A DNA stretch of 64,000 nucleotides from Candidatus Aphodovivens excrementavium. Its GTDB lineage: Bacteria > Actinomycetota > Coriobacteriia > Coriobacteriales > Eggerthellaceae. The position numbers and the translations under genes were made by a program. Shown here piece after piece: positions 26,348 to 34,739 of this stretch. A model generated the notes under the pieces. That model did not search any database, had not been told where the DNA came from, and was given only the letters and a program-made list of their open reading frames with translations. The stretch is from positions 1 through 64,000 of the forward strand of contig DVKR01000013.1 of the NCBI GenBank assembly GCA_018715935.1, read 5' to 3'. Numbering within the stretch: position 1 is the stretch's first letter; each line of letters starts with the position of its first letter.

Positions 26348-27031
26348 CTACCGAACGGCGGAACCGGCCGCCTGCGCCAAGTCGCAAATGCGGTCGATCA
26401 CGTCTTCGATGAAATGCCCAGTGGAGTCGAGCATAACCGCGTCGTCTGCCGGACGCAGCGGCGACGTTGCGCGCGACGAATCGCGCTCGTCGCGACGTCG
26501 CAGGTCGGCAAGAACCTCTTCGAAGTCGATAGAGCCGATGCCCCGGTCCACATTCTGGCGCACGCGGCGATGTGCACGCTCTTCGTCCGACGCAGTAAGG
26601 AACACCTTCACCTCAGCCTGCGGAAACACCACCGTGCCGATGTCGCGTCCCTCCACCACGTAGTTGCCGGCGTTGCCGATACGCCGCTGCTGCTCAACCA
26701 GCGCCTCGCGCACCGAAGGAGCGGCAGACACCGGGCTTACCGCGCGGTCGATCTCCGCCGTGCGGATGGCTGCGGTAACGTCCGTGCCGCCAATAAGCAC
26801 GCCGCTGGGCGTAGGCTCACCCGGCTGGTGCGTGAATTCGATGTCGTAGGTGCGGGCGATTTCGCCAAGACGCTGGTCGTCGTCGAACGCAACGCCGTTC
26901 TGCGTTGCCTGCCACGCCACCGCGCGGTACATCGCGCCGGTGTCCAAGCAGGAAAATCCCAGCTTGCGCGCTACGGCTTTCGCTACCGTAGACTTCCCCG
27001 CCCCGCTGGGGCCGTCGATGGCAATAATCAT
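26348..27031 (-). CDS. cmk: Cytidylate kinase
   Basis: 227 residues. The P-loop [19 protein letters not shown] (3-21) is followed by LDTGAMYRAVAWQA (CMP binding), VVEGRDIGTVVFPQAEVKVF, a lid with RAHRR, and RRDERDSSRATSPLRPADDA at the nucleotide-binding end, then LDSTG. All are Cmk signatures. It phosphorylates CMP/dCMP. The start overlaps the aroA stop by four bases (ATGA), so translation is coupled. Confidence 0.97.
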   Translation of the reverse strand: MIIAIDGPSGAGKSTVAKAVARKLGFSCLDTGAMYRAVAWQATQNGVAFDDDQRLGEIARTYDIEFTHQPGEPTPSGVLIGGTDVTAAIRTAEIDRAVSPVSAAPSVREALVEQQRRIGNAGNYVVEGRDIGTVVFPQAEVKVFLTASDEERAHRRVRQNVDRGIGSIDFEEVLADLRRRDERDSSRATSPLRPADDAVMLDSTGHFIEDVIDRICDLAQAAGSAVR

Positions 27032-28428
27032 TGCGTCAACCTTTCTATATCGGACAAAAAGCCCGGGTAACTAATGTTTACCGATTCGAAGCCTTTCACC
27101 TTGACGGGCACGCCTGCCGTCATGCCGGCAACCGCCCAGGTCATTGCAAGACGATGGTCGCCCTTCGAGTCGAACTCCATGCCTTCGGGAATGCGTAAGT
27201 CGGGCTGCCCCTCGATGAAAAGATCGTCGCCGTCTTCCCATGCGTCAACGCCCAGCTGCTCAAGACCCGCAACCACGGCGGCAAGGCGGTCGGTTTCCTT
27301 CACGCGAAGCTCGCCCACCTGACGGAACACCGTCACGCCCTGGGCATGAGCCGCCACCAGCGCCAGGATGGGAATCTCGTCGATAACCGACGCGATGTGC
27401 TGAGCCGGAATCTCGCAGCCTTTGAGGTGAGGTGTGTAGCATGCCTCGATCATGCCCGAGGGCTCTTTGCCGGAGGATCCGCTGCGCGCGACCTCCACCT
27501 GGGCGCCCATGCGCTCGAGCGTGCGCGTGAAGCCAATGCGCGCCGTGTTGAGGCTGACGTTCTCAATTTGAATCGCGCTGCCGGGATGCAGCACTGCCGC
27601 GCACACCAGAAATGCCGCCGACGACGGGTCGCCCGGAACGCTTACTTCGCTTGCCTGGAGCACGCGCGGGCCTTCCACCGACGACATGAGGTCGGAAGCG
27701 GTGGTGGGAACGCCGTACTGCGGCAGCATGAGCTCGGTGTGATTGCGCGAGCGCGCAGGCTCGTTGAGCACGGTGGTTCCCTGCGCGTAGGTGCCCGCCA
27801 GCAACACGGCCGTTTTCAGCTGGGCGGAGGCCATGGGTGCGTCGTACTCGATGGCGCGCAGGTTCGCGCTGCCAATTTCTGTGAGAGGCAGGTGCTCGCG
27901 CCCTTCGGGTTCGAAGCGAACGCCCATCTTCATAAGCGGAGCGGTGATGCGGCGCATCGGACGCGTGGAAAGGGAGCTATCGCCTGAAAGCGTCACACGG
28001 ATGTCCCACGGAGCCAAAATGCCCATGAGCAAACGCGCCGTGGTCCCCGAGTTTCCGCAGTCCAACGGCTCGTCGGGCTGTTTGGGACCCTGCGCGCCCC
28101 AGCCGGTAATGCCGCCGGCCAAGCTGCCGTCTGGCTGCTTTTCCAGCGACACCTCGGCGCCCAATGCGCGCACGCACCGGATAGACGAACGCACGTCTTC
28201 GGAATCGAGGACGCCCGTTACGCGGCTGGTGCCTTCTGCCATTGCCGAGAACAGCACCGCACGATGCGAAATCGACTTATCGCCCGGCACGTGAATGCTG
28301 CCGCGCAAAGGCCCTGCCAAAGGAGCGATCTCGGTGGACTCGGGGCTGGCGCAAGGGGCTGCCGCCACTTCGAAATCGGCTGCGTCCAAAGCGTTTGATA
28401 TCGAGGTGTTGTTTAGCTCATGAGACAT
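27028..28428 (-). CDS. aroA: 3-phosphoshikimate 1-carboxyvinyltransferase
   Basis: 466 residues, EPSP synthase of the shikimate pathway. After a variable ~40-residue start come PGDKSISHRAVLFSAMAEGTS (substrate-binding Lys/Ser/Arg), LDCGNSGTTARLLMGIL, SLSTRPMRRI, ASAQLKTAVLLAG, SVPGDPSSAAFLVCAA, IDEIPILALVAAHA, ELRVKETDRLAAV and DHRLAMTWAVAG. The catalytic residues are complete. The start overlaps the tyrA stop by 11 bases, which puts two aromatic amino-acid steps in one transcript. Confidence 0.97.
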   Translation of the reverse strand: MSHELNNTSISNALDAADFEVAAAPCASPESTEIAPLAGPLRGSIHVPGDKSISHRAVLFSAMAEGTSRVTGVLDSEDVRSSIRCVRALGAEVSLEKQPDGSLAGGITGWGAQGPKQPDEPLDCGNSGTTARLLMGILAPWDIRVTLSGDSSLSTRPMRRITAPLMKMGVRFEPEGREHLPLTEIGSANLRAIEYDAPMASAQLKTAVLLAGTYAQGTTVLNEPARSRNHTELMLPQYGVPTTASDLMSSVEGPRVLQASEVSVPGDPSSAAFLVCAAVLHPGSAIQIENVSLNTARIGFTRTLERMGAQVEVARSGSSGKEPSGMIEACYTPHLKGCEIPAQHIASVIDEIPILALVAAHAQGVTVFRQVGELRVKETDRLAAVVAGLEQLGVDAWEDGDDLFIEGQPDLRIPEGMEFDSKGDHRLAMTWAVAGMTAGVPVKVKGFESVNISYPGFLSDIERLTQ

Positions 28429-29602
28429 GACTGTGCTCCTTCGCGCTCAACGGTGAAAACGATACCGAGAACCCCGCTTTGATAAGCGAGGTAGACAGCT
28501 TGCCCACATCTCCCTCGTCGGTGAGGATAAGAGACAGCACCGCGCTGTCTTCGGTGATGTGGTCGATTTCAATGGACTGGATATTGCATCCCGCCGCGCT
28601 GGCAATGGTGGTAACCTCCGCCACCACGCCGCGGCGATCTTCCATGGGAATGCGCACTTCCAGCAGATCTTCGGTTGAGGGAACCCATGCTGCGGGCAGG
28701 GCGCGGCGCGCTTCGGCGGCGTCGGCGAGCAATCGCGTGAGAGTCATGCGGTCGCCCTGCTGGAGAGCCTGGGAGAACGATTGAATGATCTGGCACATTT
28801 CGTCTAGGCCCGCTTTGATGGCAGGCGCGTTGTCGAAAGCGATACCGCACCACAGCTCGGGCGAGCCGGCGGCAATGCGCGTGGAGTCTTTAAAGCCGCC
28901 CGCCGCCAATCGCATGAGCGAGCGATCCTTGTCGGCGTGGCGGTTGGCAAGCTGCATAAGCGACGACGCCATGAAGTGCGGCACGTGGCTCACGATTGCC
29001 ACCGACTGATCGTGGTCTTCGCGTCGCAGGGCGATAACGCGCGCGCCCATGCCGGTAACCAGCTCATGAAGACGCGTGAAATGCTCAGGCGGCGTGGAGG
29101 CGTCGGGGCACAGTATCCAGTACGCACCCTTGAACAGCTCGGGGCGCGCCCCTTCAATGCCGTTAACCTCGGAGCCCGCCATGGGATGGCCCGGCACGTA
29201 GTTTTGCGGATGCGGCAGAATGTCGCCCGCCACCTGGGCGATGTGCTCTTTAGTGGAGGCGGTGTCGGTGATTACGCCTGCGTAGTCCCATTCGGCAAGC
29301 AAACGCAGAATGGATTCCGTGGCGTCAACCGGCGTTGCCACCACCACCAGATCCGCCGAGCTCACGAATGCGCGGAATTCAGGGGCTTCGGGCGCGCAGG
29401 CGCCGTCTACCCAGTTACGCTGCACGGCTATTTCGCAAGTCGATTCGTCGATGTCGGCGCCATACAACTGAACAGCGGGGTAAGCTTCGCGCAAAGCAGC
29501 GGCAAGCGAGGCTCCAATAAGCCCCAAGCCCGCTATGGCAATGCGGGAAAACGGCGCCTCGGACGAGGCGTTGACGCGTTCAGATTGGTCGGCGGCCAGC
29601 AT
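28418..29602 (-). CDS. tyrA: Prephenate dehydrogenase with C-terminal ACT domain
   Basis: 394 residues. NAD-binding GLGLIGASLAAALREAY (about 25-41), DTASTKEHI, VPGHPMAGSEVNGIEGA (catalytic His) and SHVPHFMASSLM identify TyrA, which oxidises prephenate to 4-hydroxyphenylpyruvate for tyrosine. The last ~75 residues (EVRIPMEDRRGVVAEVTTIA onwards) are an ACT domain, probably for feedback by tyrosine. It is the first gene of the five-gene operon tyrA-aroA-cmk-plsC-ispH. The 119-base leader contains an imperfect hairpin (CTAGAAT/ATTCTAG near 29620-29650) but no recognisable riboswitch. Confidence 0.95.
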   Translation of the reverse strand: MLAADQSERVNASSEAPFSRIAIAGLGLIGASLAAALREAYPAVQLYGADIDESTCEIAVQRNWVDGACAPEAPEFRAFVSSADLVVVATPVDATESILRLLAEWDYAGVITDTASTKEHIAQVAGDILPHPQNYVPGHPMAGSEVNGIEGARPELFKGAYWILCPDASTPPEHFTRLHELVTGMGARVIALRREDHDQSVAIVSHVPHFMASSLMQLANRHADKDRSLMRLAAGGFKDSTRIAAGSPELWCGIAFDNAPAIKAGLDEMCQIIQSFSQALQQGDRMTLTRLLADAAEARRALPAAWVPSTEDLLEVRIPMEDRRGVVAEVTTIASAAGCNIQSIEIDHITEDSAVLSLILTDEGDVGKLSTSLIKAGFSVSFSPLSAKEHSHVS

Positions 29603-29721
29603 AGATAAACCCTTTCGTTACTAGAATACAATTCAGCCTTTTCATTCTAGCATGCAGCCTGCTGGTTAACCGTGTTTGTAACACAAAGCAGCAGCTCGAA
29701 ACCGCACCGAGCGGCGCGGCG

Positions 29722-30570
29722 CTACTCGCTCCCGGCAACGCGATGCAACGTCGCAACTTCCTCTGCAGAAAGCAGCCGCCAAGCGCCGCGCGGCAGGCAG
29801 CCCAGCTCCAAAGGGCCAAACGCTGTGCGGTGGAGCGCCGCCACGGGATGCCCGATCGCCTCGAGCATGCGTTTGACCTGATGCTTGCGCCCCTCACGCA
29901 GTCCAATCTCCACCACGTGCCGGCGCGCCGCCTTCCTCTGGTATGCGGCGCGGTATTGGCGCGAGCCCTCCGGAGGGTCGGGTTCCTGCAGAACTGCCCT
30001 CGCCGCGCGCGCCTCTTCACCGGAAAGCAGGCGTGCCTCGGCGGGCTGAGTGGGGCCGTCGTCAAGCTCGATGCCGGCGCGCAGCCGCTCCAACTGCTCG
30101 CCGGTTGGCATGCTCTCAACCAACGCGACGTAGCGTTTGAGGACGTGATGACGCGGATGCAGAAGCCGATTGCCCAGATTGCCGTCGGTGGAAAACAGCA
30201 GCAGTCCGGTGGTGTCCTGGTCGAGGCGGCCAATGGGGAACAGCCCCGGATAGCGATCGGTTGGCACCAGCTCGGCAACGGTCGAACGGCCGAATGGGTC
30301 TGACATGGTGGTAAGCAAACCTGCCGGCTTATGAAGCATCAGCGTGACAGCGCCGTCCGCCAGGCTCACTACAACGCCGTCAACCGCCACTTCATCAACA
30401 AGAGGGTCGACCTTGCTGCCCAGCTCGGTGACCACCTTGCCGTTTACCGTAACGCGCCCGGCGGTCATAAGGTTTTCCGACCCACGACGGCTTGCGGCGC
30501 CCGCGCGCGCCAAAAACTTCTGCAGCCTCATCGGCACGATGCGCTCTTCGTCGGCCAATTGATCTCCCAT
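29722..30570 (-). CDS. rluB: Ribosomal large-subunit pseudouridine synthase B family
   Basis: About 282 residues. An S4 RNA-binding domain (MRLQKFLARAGAASRRGSEN and GRVTVNGKVV) is followed by the RsuA/RluB catalytic domain with the aspartate in FPIGRLDQDTTGLLLFSTDG, then RYVALVE, GRKHQVKRM and LGCLPRGAWRLL. It modifies 23S rRNA. The start at 30570 follows AACGAG and a hairpin; the frame continues into scpB, but that part does not belong. An internal ATG at 30531 gives the exact S4 start. The scpA-scpB-rluB order is widely conserved in Firmicutes and Actinobacteria. Confidence 0.93.
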   Translation of the reverse strand: MGDQLADEERIVPMRLQKFLARAGAASRRGSENLMTAGRVTVNGKVVTELGSKVDPLVDEVAVDGVVVSLADGAVTLMLHKPAGLLTTMSDPFGRSTVAELVPTDRYPGLFPIGRLDQDTTGLLLFSTDGNLGNRLLHPRHHVLKRYVALVESMPTGEQLERLRAGIELDDGPTQPAEARLLSGEEARAARAVLQEPDPPEGSRQYRAAYQRKAARRHVVEIGLREGRKHQVKRMLEAIGHPVAALHRTAFGPLELGCLPRGAWRLLSAEEVATLHRVAGSE

Positions 30571-30589
30571 CTCGTTCGCAGCATCGGGC

Positions 30590-30619
30590 GGTTCCGTCTG
30601 CCGGCAGGCAGACGGAACC
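30590..30619. repeat. Perfect 13-bp hairpin between scpB and rluB
   Basis: GGTTCCGTCTGCC (30590-30602) and GGCAGACGGAACC (30607-30619) pair perfectly around a GGCA loop. It lies between the scpB stop and the rluB start on the same transcript and lacks a T-run. It may stabilise or process the mRNA, or act as a weak stop. Confidence 0.75.
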
Positions 30620-30622
30620 TCG

Positions 30623-31432
30623 CTACTCGTCGTCCGTCTCGAATTTGAGCGTGCTGAAGTCAATCTTTTCCACTACGCCCAATCCTTGCGCAAGCGCAGC
30701 GGCAAAAGGAGACGGCGCCTCGGCTGCAGAAGCGGCAGAAGCGTCCGCAGAAGATGCCATGTCGTTTGCATCGGATGCGCCGGTTCCACTTTCGCGAGAC
30801 GCGGCGGCCACCGCATCCATGGCCTCTTCGGAATCCACGGGCGCGGCAAGATCGGTGCGCGTTGCCGAAAGGCGCTCTCGAATGAGCTCGCGCGCTTTGT
30901 CGTCGGGCGCAAACTGGTCTAAATCGGGCAAATCGGCAGTGCTTCGCAGGCCGAACTTTTCCAAAAACGCTCGGGTGGTGGCATACAGCACCGGGTTGCC
31001 CGGAGCGTCCGCCGTGCCCGCCTCGCGCAAAAGACCCTTTTCAACCAGCGAATTGATGGAGCTGTCGGAATTCACGCCGCGCACGGCCGCCACTTGGCCG
31101 CGCGTGACCGGCTGGCTGTAGGCCACCACGGCAAGCGTCTCCAGCGCCGCCTGGGAAAGGCGGCGCGTGTCCCAGGAGATCACGTACTTCTCAATAAGCT
31201 CGTGATACACCGGATGCGTGAACAGGCGCCATCCGCCGGCAACCTCGCGGAGCTGAACGCCGCGCTCTTCGCGCGCCAGCTTGTCGCGCAGCTCAACCAG
31301 CGCTGCCTCAATCTGCGCCGGATCAACCTCCAGCATGTCCGCCAGCGTGATAACCCCCACCGGCTCGTCGGTCACAAACAGCATCGCCTCTATAGCGCCT
31401 GAAAGCTGATTTTCCTGAAGACCCTGAAACAT
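30623..31432 (-). CDS. scpB: Segregation and condensation protein B
   Basis: 269 residues. ScpB is the winged-helix kleisin partner of the SMC condensin. The N-terminus LSGAIEAMLFVTDEPVGVITLADML, YHELIEKYVISWDTRRLSQAALETLAVVAYSQPVTRGQVAAVRGVN in pieces and LREAGTADAPGNPVLYATT are typical. The C-terminal ~95 residues are an Ala/Ser/Asp-rich extension not seen in short ScpB proteins. It starts two bases after the scpA stop. Confidence 0.94.
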   Translation of the reverse strand: MFQGLQENQLSGAIEAMLFVTDEPVGVITLADMLEVDPAQIEAALVELRDKLAREERGVQLREVAGGWRLFTHPVYHELIEKYVISWDTRRLSQAALETLAVVAYSQPVTRGQVAAVRGVNSDSSINSLVEKGLLREAGTADAPGNPVLYATTRAFLEKFGLRSTADLPDLDQFAPDDKARELIRERLSATRTDLAAPVDSEEAMDAVAAASRESGTGASDANDMASSADASAASAAEAPSPFAAALAQGLGVVEKIDFSTLKFETDDE

Positions 31433-31434
31433 GC

Positions 31435-32229
31435 CTAGCCTTCCTCCCCAACCGACGTGAGCGCGTCGTCGCCCGACAAATCCAGCTCGCCGGAACCTTC
31501 AATGTATTCGATGTCGATGTCGCCGAATTGCTCGTCTTGGTTCAGCCTCACCATGGCGCGCTTGTAGAGTTCCAAAATGGCCAAAAATGTCACGACGGCA
31601 ACCGGGGTGGGCGTTTCGTTGTTCACCAAATCTGAAAAGCGCATCTTCTTCTTGTTGCGAATGCGCTGATGGATGGCGCGGACATGCACTTCCACCGGAA
31701 TGGGCTTGGCAGCGATGTGCTCCGATTCAAGCAGAAACGCCTCGCGACGGGCAAACGCCCCCGCCGCGATGAGAGCCAGGCTGTCCAGCGTGACGTCGCG
31801 CAGGAAGTCGGGCATAACCGCCAGAAACGGCGCATCGGGTCCAAACGGGCGCGCGTGCATGCGCGCTTCTGCCTCGTAGCGCGCATTGAGCGAATTGGCA
31901 GCGTTTTTGTACTGCTTGTAGACCAGAAGTCGCTCGACCAGCATATCGCGCGCGGCGCTGGGAGCAAGCTCTTCTATCTCGGAATCGAGCTCGTCGCGCT
32001 TGCGTGGTATGAGGCTTTCCGCCTTTATTTCCAGCAGCGTTGAAGCAACCAGCAAAAAGTCGCTTGCAACGTCGAGGTCGAGGTTGTCCATACGAGCCAC
32101 CTCGGCCAGATACTGATCGGTGATTTGGGTGATGTTGATGGACCCGATGTCCACCTTCTGGCGGCTTACCAGATATAACAGCAGATCAAAGGGGCCTTCG
32201 AACGAATCTATGCGAACGCGATACGACAT
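31435..32229 (-). CDS. scpA: Segregation and condensation protein A
   Basis: 264 residues. ScpA is the kleisin that bridges the SMC heads. The start MSYRVRIDSFEGPFDLLLYL is the family signature, followed by VDIGSINITQITDQYL, DLDVASDFLLVASTLLEIKA and the C-terminal winged helix with VAVVTFLAILELYKRAMVRL. The DUF4143 gene ends just 18 bases upstream on the same strand, so the condensin operon may be read from that promoter or from one inside that gene. Confidence 0.95.
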   Translation of the reverse strand: MSYRVRIDSFEGPFDLLLYLVSRQKVDIGSINITQITDQYLAEVARMDNLDLDVASDFLLVASTLLEIKAESLIPRKRDELDSEIEELAPSAARDMLVERLLVYKQYKNAANSLNARYEAEARMHARPFGPDAPFLAVMPDFLRDVTLDSLALIAAGAFARREAFLLESEHIAAKPIPVEVHVRAIHQRIRNKKKMRFSDLVNNETPTPVAVVTFLAILELYKRAMVRLNQDEQFGDIDIEYIEGSGELDLSGDDALTSVGEEG

Positions 32230-32247
32230 GGGTGAAAGTATATCTCA

Positions 32248-33543
32248 TTATGCCCCAAGCGCAGCGATCGGAATGACCATCACGCCGTCTTCACGCGTAT
32301 ACGCCAACGTGCTGCGACCGGTAAGCACCGCCAGAAACGCCGGCTCGGCATTGCGGGCAGCAGGGTTAGACAGAACCTTTTTCCGAAGCGCCTTTAAGTT
32401 CTTCGCCGCTTCATCGACTTTGGTATCGCTCAGCTTTATCTCTATGCCCGCCCACTTCTCTCCGCATTCGACGATCACGTCCACTTCAAGCCCCGCGCTA
32501 TCGCGGTAGTACCGCACGCCGTTGCCAAGGTGCGCATATGTTGACACGAACACGCGAATATCGCGCAAAACCAGGTTTTCGAACAGCATTCCGAGCGTTT
32601 GCATGTCTTTCATGAGGCTACTTGGCGTTGCCCCTAGCAACGCGGCAGCCAGCGAAGGATCGCAGAAATAGCGTTTGGGCTTTACTCGGACGCGCGCCTT
32701 CGAGCGCAAGGGAGGCTCCCACCCGTACAGATCCTCGACGATCTTAAGACGACCCAGCAGCTCGAGATACGATGCGACGGTATCCTCGTCGGGGACGCTA
32801 CCGCCGCGCCCCATGTCTTTTGCGATCGTTTTGTAGGTGACAGCTTGGCTTTCGTTCAGCGCCAATGCGCGCATAAGGCTAAGCGCCGTCGCGGGCGATT
32901 TGTTTTCATCTACCACGTTCACGTCAAGCACCGCTTGGATGTATTGGCTCGCTGTTTCCGCCGCCGCCTCATCGGTCAAGTTCATCGCAGCAGGCCAACC
33001 TCCCCTACAGCACCACCGAGCAACATCTTCAACGCTGGTTTCGCACCGGAAAGCAGGGAGCGGCTCGCCCTCCATCAATGCTTTGAGAGAAACGCGAGGT
33101 TCCGACTCGCCCAGTTCACAAAGAGTCATAGGCCTCATCGCGAGACGCGCAATTCTACCAGCGCCGGTATGGTGAACCTTTTCCCTTTCCGTTTTCCTCA
33201 GCGCCGTTGACCCCGTTAAGAGCAACAAGCCGTGCTCGCCGCCAGAATCGTCTACGAAACGGCGGGCGGCATCCCACACTTCGGGCACTTCTTGCCATTC
33301 GTCGATCAAATGAGGGGCTTCCCCCATCAAGGCCAGTCTTGGATCCGTTTCTGCCGCCTGACGTTCAATAGGATCGTCCAACTTCGTCACGCTAGCGCTA
33401 CGCGACAAAGCCGTCCAGGTTTTTCCGCACCATTTTGGACCAGTGATCTCTACGCAGCCAAAGGCAGCCATGAGAGCATCCAGCCTTCCCTCGATAAGCC
33501 TTGGCTTATATCCTTTCGGGGTAAGATCACGTTTCTGAGGCAT
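32248..33543 (-). CDS. DUF4143-type AAA ATPase, copy 2
   Basis: 431 residues, paralogue of the protein at 7107-8390. Walker A ITGPKWCGKTWTAL (about 33-46), PHLIDEWQEVPEVW, LTGSTALRK sensor-like segment, CRGGWPAA, and the C-terminal GLEVDVIVECGEKWAGIEIK, a PD-(D/E)xK-like motif. The identity with copy 1 is spread along the whole length, but the two are clearly diverged. A ribosome site GGAGGATAG precedes the ATG. It sits directly upstream of scpA with only 18 bases between, which looks like an insertion ahead of a housekeeping operon. Confidence 0.88.
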   Translation of the reverse strand: MPQKRDLTPKGYKPRLIEGRLDALMAAFGCVEITGPKWCGKTWTALSRSASVTKLDDPIERQAAETDPRLALMGEAPHLIDEWQEVPEVWDAARRFVDDSGGEHGLLLLTGSTALRKTEREKVHHTGAGRIARLAMRPMTLCELGESEPRVSLKALMEGEPLPAFRCETSVEDVARWCCRGGWPAAMNLTDEAAAETASQYIQAVLDVNVVDENKSPATALSLMRALALNESQAVTYKTIAKDMGRGGSVPDEDTVASYLELLGRLKIVEDLYGWEPPLRSKARVRVKPKRYFCDPSLAAALLGATPSSLMKDMQTLGMLFENLVLRDIRVFVSTYAHLGNGVRYYRDSAGLEVDVIVECGEKWAGIEIKLSDTKVDEAAKNLKALRKKVLSNPAARNAEPAFLAVLTGRSTLAYTREDGVMVIPIAALGA

Positions 33544-33600
33544 AGCTATCCTCCAAGCTCACATGCGTATAAGCTGTTGCACTGTCAGTGCTTTACGTGT

Positions 33601-33638
33601 CATTCGGTATTTTACCATTATTTCATTCGGTAAAATAC
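33601..33638. promoter_or_regulatory. Operator-like inverted/direct repeat upstream of DUF4143 copy 2
   Basis: CATTCGGTATTTTACC (33601-33616) and CATTCGGTAAAATAC (33624-33638) share CATTCGGTA at a 23-base interval, and TATTTTACC/GGTAAAATA is inverted. It lies 58-95 bases upstream of the ATPase start. TAAAAT on the minus strand could serve as a -10 box inside it. The 23-base interval equals that of the iterons ahead of copy 1, although the sequence differs. Confidence 0.5.
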
Positions 33639-33709
33639 ACAACACGTATTCGGGATTTTTCACATTTTATCTTCGGTGAAATGCATGTCCTTCATTCGTG
33701 AGATTCCAT

Positions 33710-33901
33710 TTTTTCTGACTAGGAAAACGCACGGAAGACACTCGGGATTTGCTGCCGCTGCACTAGTCAAGCTTCGTAGACATTTTTTCATCTTCCCTAT
33801 AGCAATGGTGGACGCTGGAGCTGGAATTCACATCGCGTTCGTAGACACTGGAGCTGTTTTTCTGACTAGGAAAACGCGCGAAAGACACTCGGGATTTGCT
33901 G
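33710..33901. repeat. 45-bp direct repeat, two copies
   Basis: The segment 33710-33754 recurs at 33857-33901 with three base differences (TTTTTCTGACTAGGAAAACG, then CGGAAGACACTCGGGATTTG). Between the copies, CGTAGACA-type and GGAGCTGG-type fragments also recur. The 375-base gap 33544-33918 has no gene and lies between the second DUF4143 cassette and the M50 protease gene. Confidence 0.75.
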
Positions 33902-33918
33902 TCGGAGCTTTTGCCCGT

Positions 33919-34602
33919 CTACATCCACGCGTACAAGAGGTTGAACAGATTGCCCGCCGTAACGTCCATATACCAGCCGATAATGTTGAGCTGCGGCAAC
34001 ATGGCGGGCAGCAAGACCAGCAAGACGATAAGAATAAGCATCGCATACTGCTGGATCTTGTAATAGACGTGCATGTATTTGCGCGGAAGGAAGAAAGCCC
34101 AGATAGACGAGCCGTCAAGCGGCGGAATGGGCAAGATGTTGAAGAAAAGCAGGCACAGGTTGGTCATAACGTAGAAGGGCAGGAAAACCAAGAACACGTA
34201 ATAGAACAAGGTGCTTGTTACCAGAAGCTGCCCAGCGGGAAGCGCAAAATACAGCGCCGCCGCAACGGCAGCACCCGCAACCGCTTGCGCCAAGTTGGCA
34301 AGCGGGCCTGCTAGCCCTACCACGAGGTCGCCTTTGCGGGGGTCTTCGAAATACGCTGGATTGTAGGGGACGGGCTTTGCATATCCGAACATCGGCATAT
34401 TCATTGCCAGCAAGCACAAAGGCAGGATGACCGTCCCGAACGGGTCGACGTGCTTGAGAGGGTTAAGCGACAGGCGTCCCTTGCTTTTGGCGGTAGGGTC
34501 GCCCAGCTTGTAGGCGGCGAAGCCATGCGCCACTTCATGCAGCACAAGCGCGGGAATGAAGGCCAGTACGGCGCATATGATCGTGGGGAGATCGTAGTTC
34601 AT
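33919..34602 (-). CDS. Site-2 protease family membrane metalloprotease (M50)
   Basis: 227 residues with about six membrane helices. The zinc motif HEVAH (residues 22-26) in LVLHEVAHGFAAYKLGD and the second motif NILPIPPLDGSSIW (third zinc ligand Asp) identify a rhomboid-unrelated, intramembrane M50B peptidase of the short YwhC/S2P form. No PDZ domain is present. The substrate is unknown; such proteins often sit beside scpAB in Gram-positive genomes, which fits the location. Confidence 0.92.
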   Translation of the reverse strand: MNYDLPTIICAVLAFIPALVLHEVAHGFAAYKLGDPTAKSKGRLSLNPLKHVDPFGTVILPLCLLAMNMPMFGYAKPVPYNPAYFEDPRKGDLVVGLAGPLANLAQAVAGAAVAAALYFALPAGQLLVTSTLFYYVFLVFLPFYVMTNLCLLFFNILPIPPLDGSSIWAFFLPRKYMHVYYKIQQYAMLILIVLLVLLPAMLPQLNIIGWYMDVTAGNLFNLLYAWM

Positions 34603-34739
34603 GGTGTCTTTTCTTCGTCTTCTCTCTCAGAAACGCAAAAGCGGCTGCCCCTTGTTTTCAATGCGAAAAAGCGCACGGTCCCTTTCACCAAGGGACGTGA
34701 AAAAGCGCACGTCCCTCGCTCACCCTTTTCGCGCGCTTT

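Noticed and set aside
29603-29721. Riboswitch or T-box in the tyrA leader
   Set aside because: The short leader has an imperfect hairpin but no T-box (AGGGTGGNACCGCG-like) or aptamer motif.
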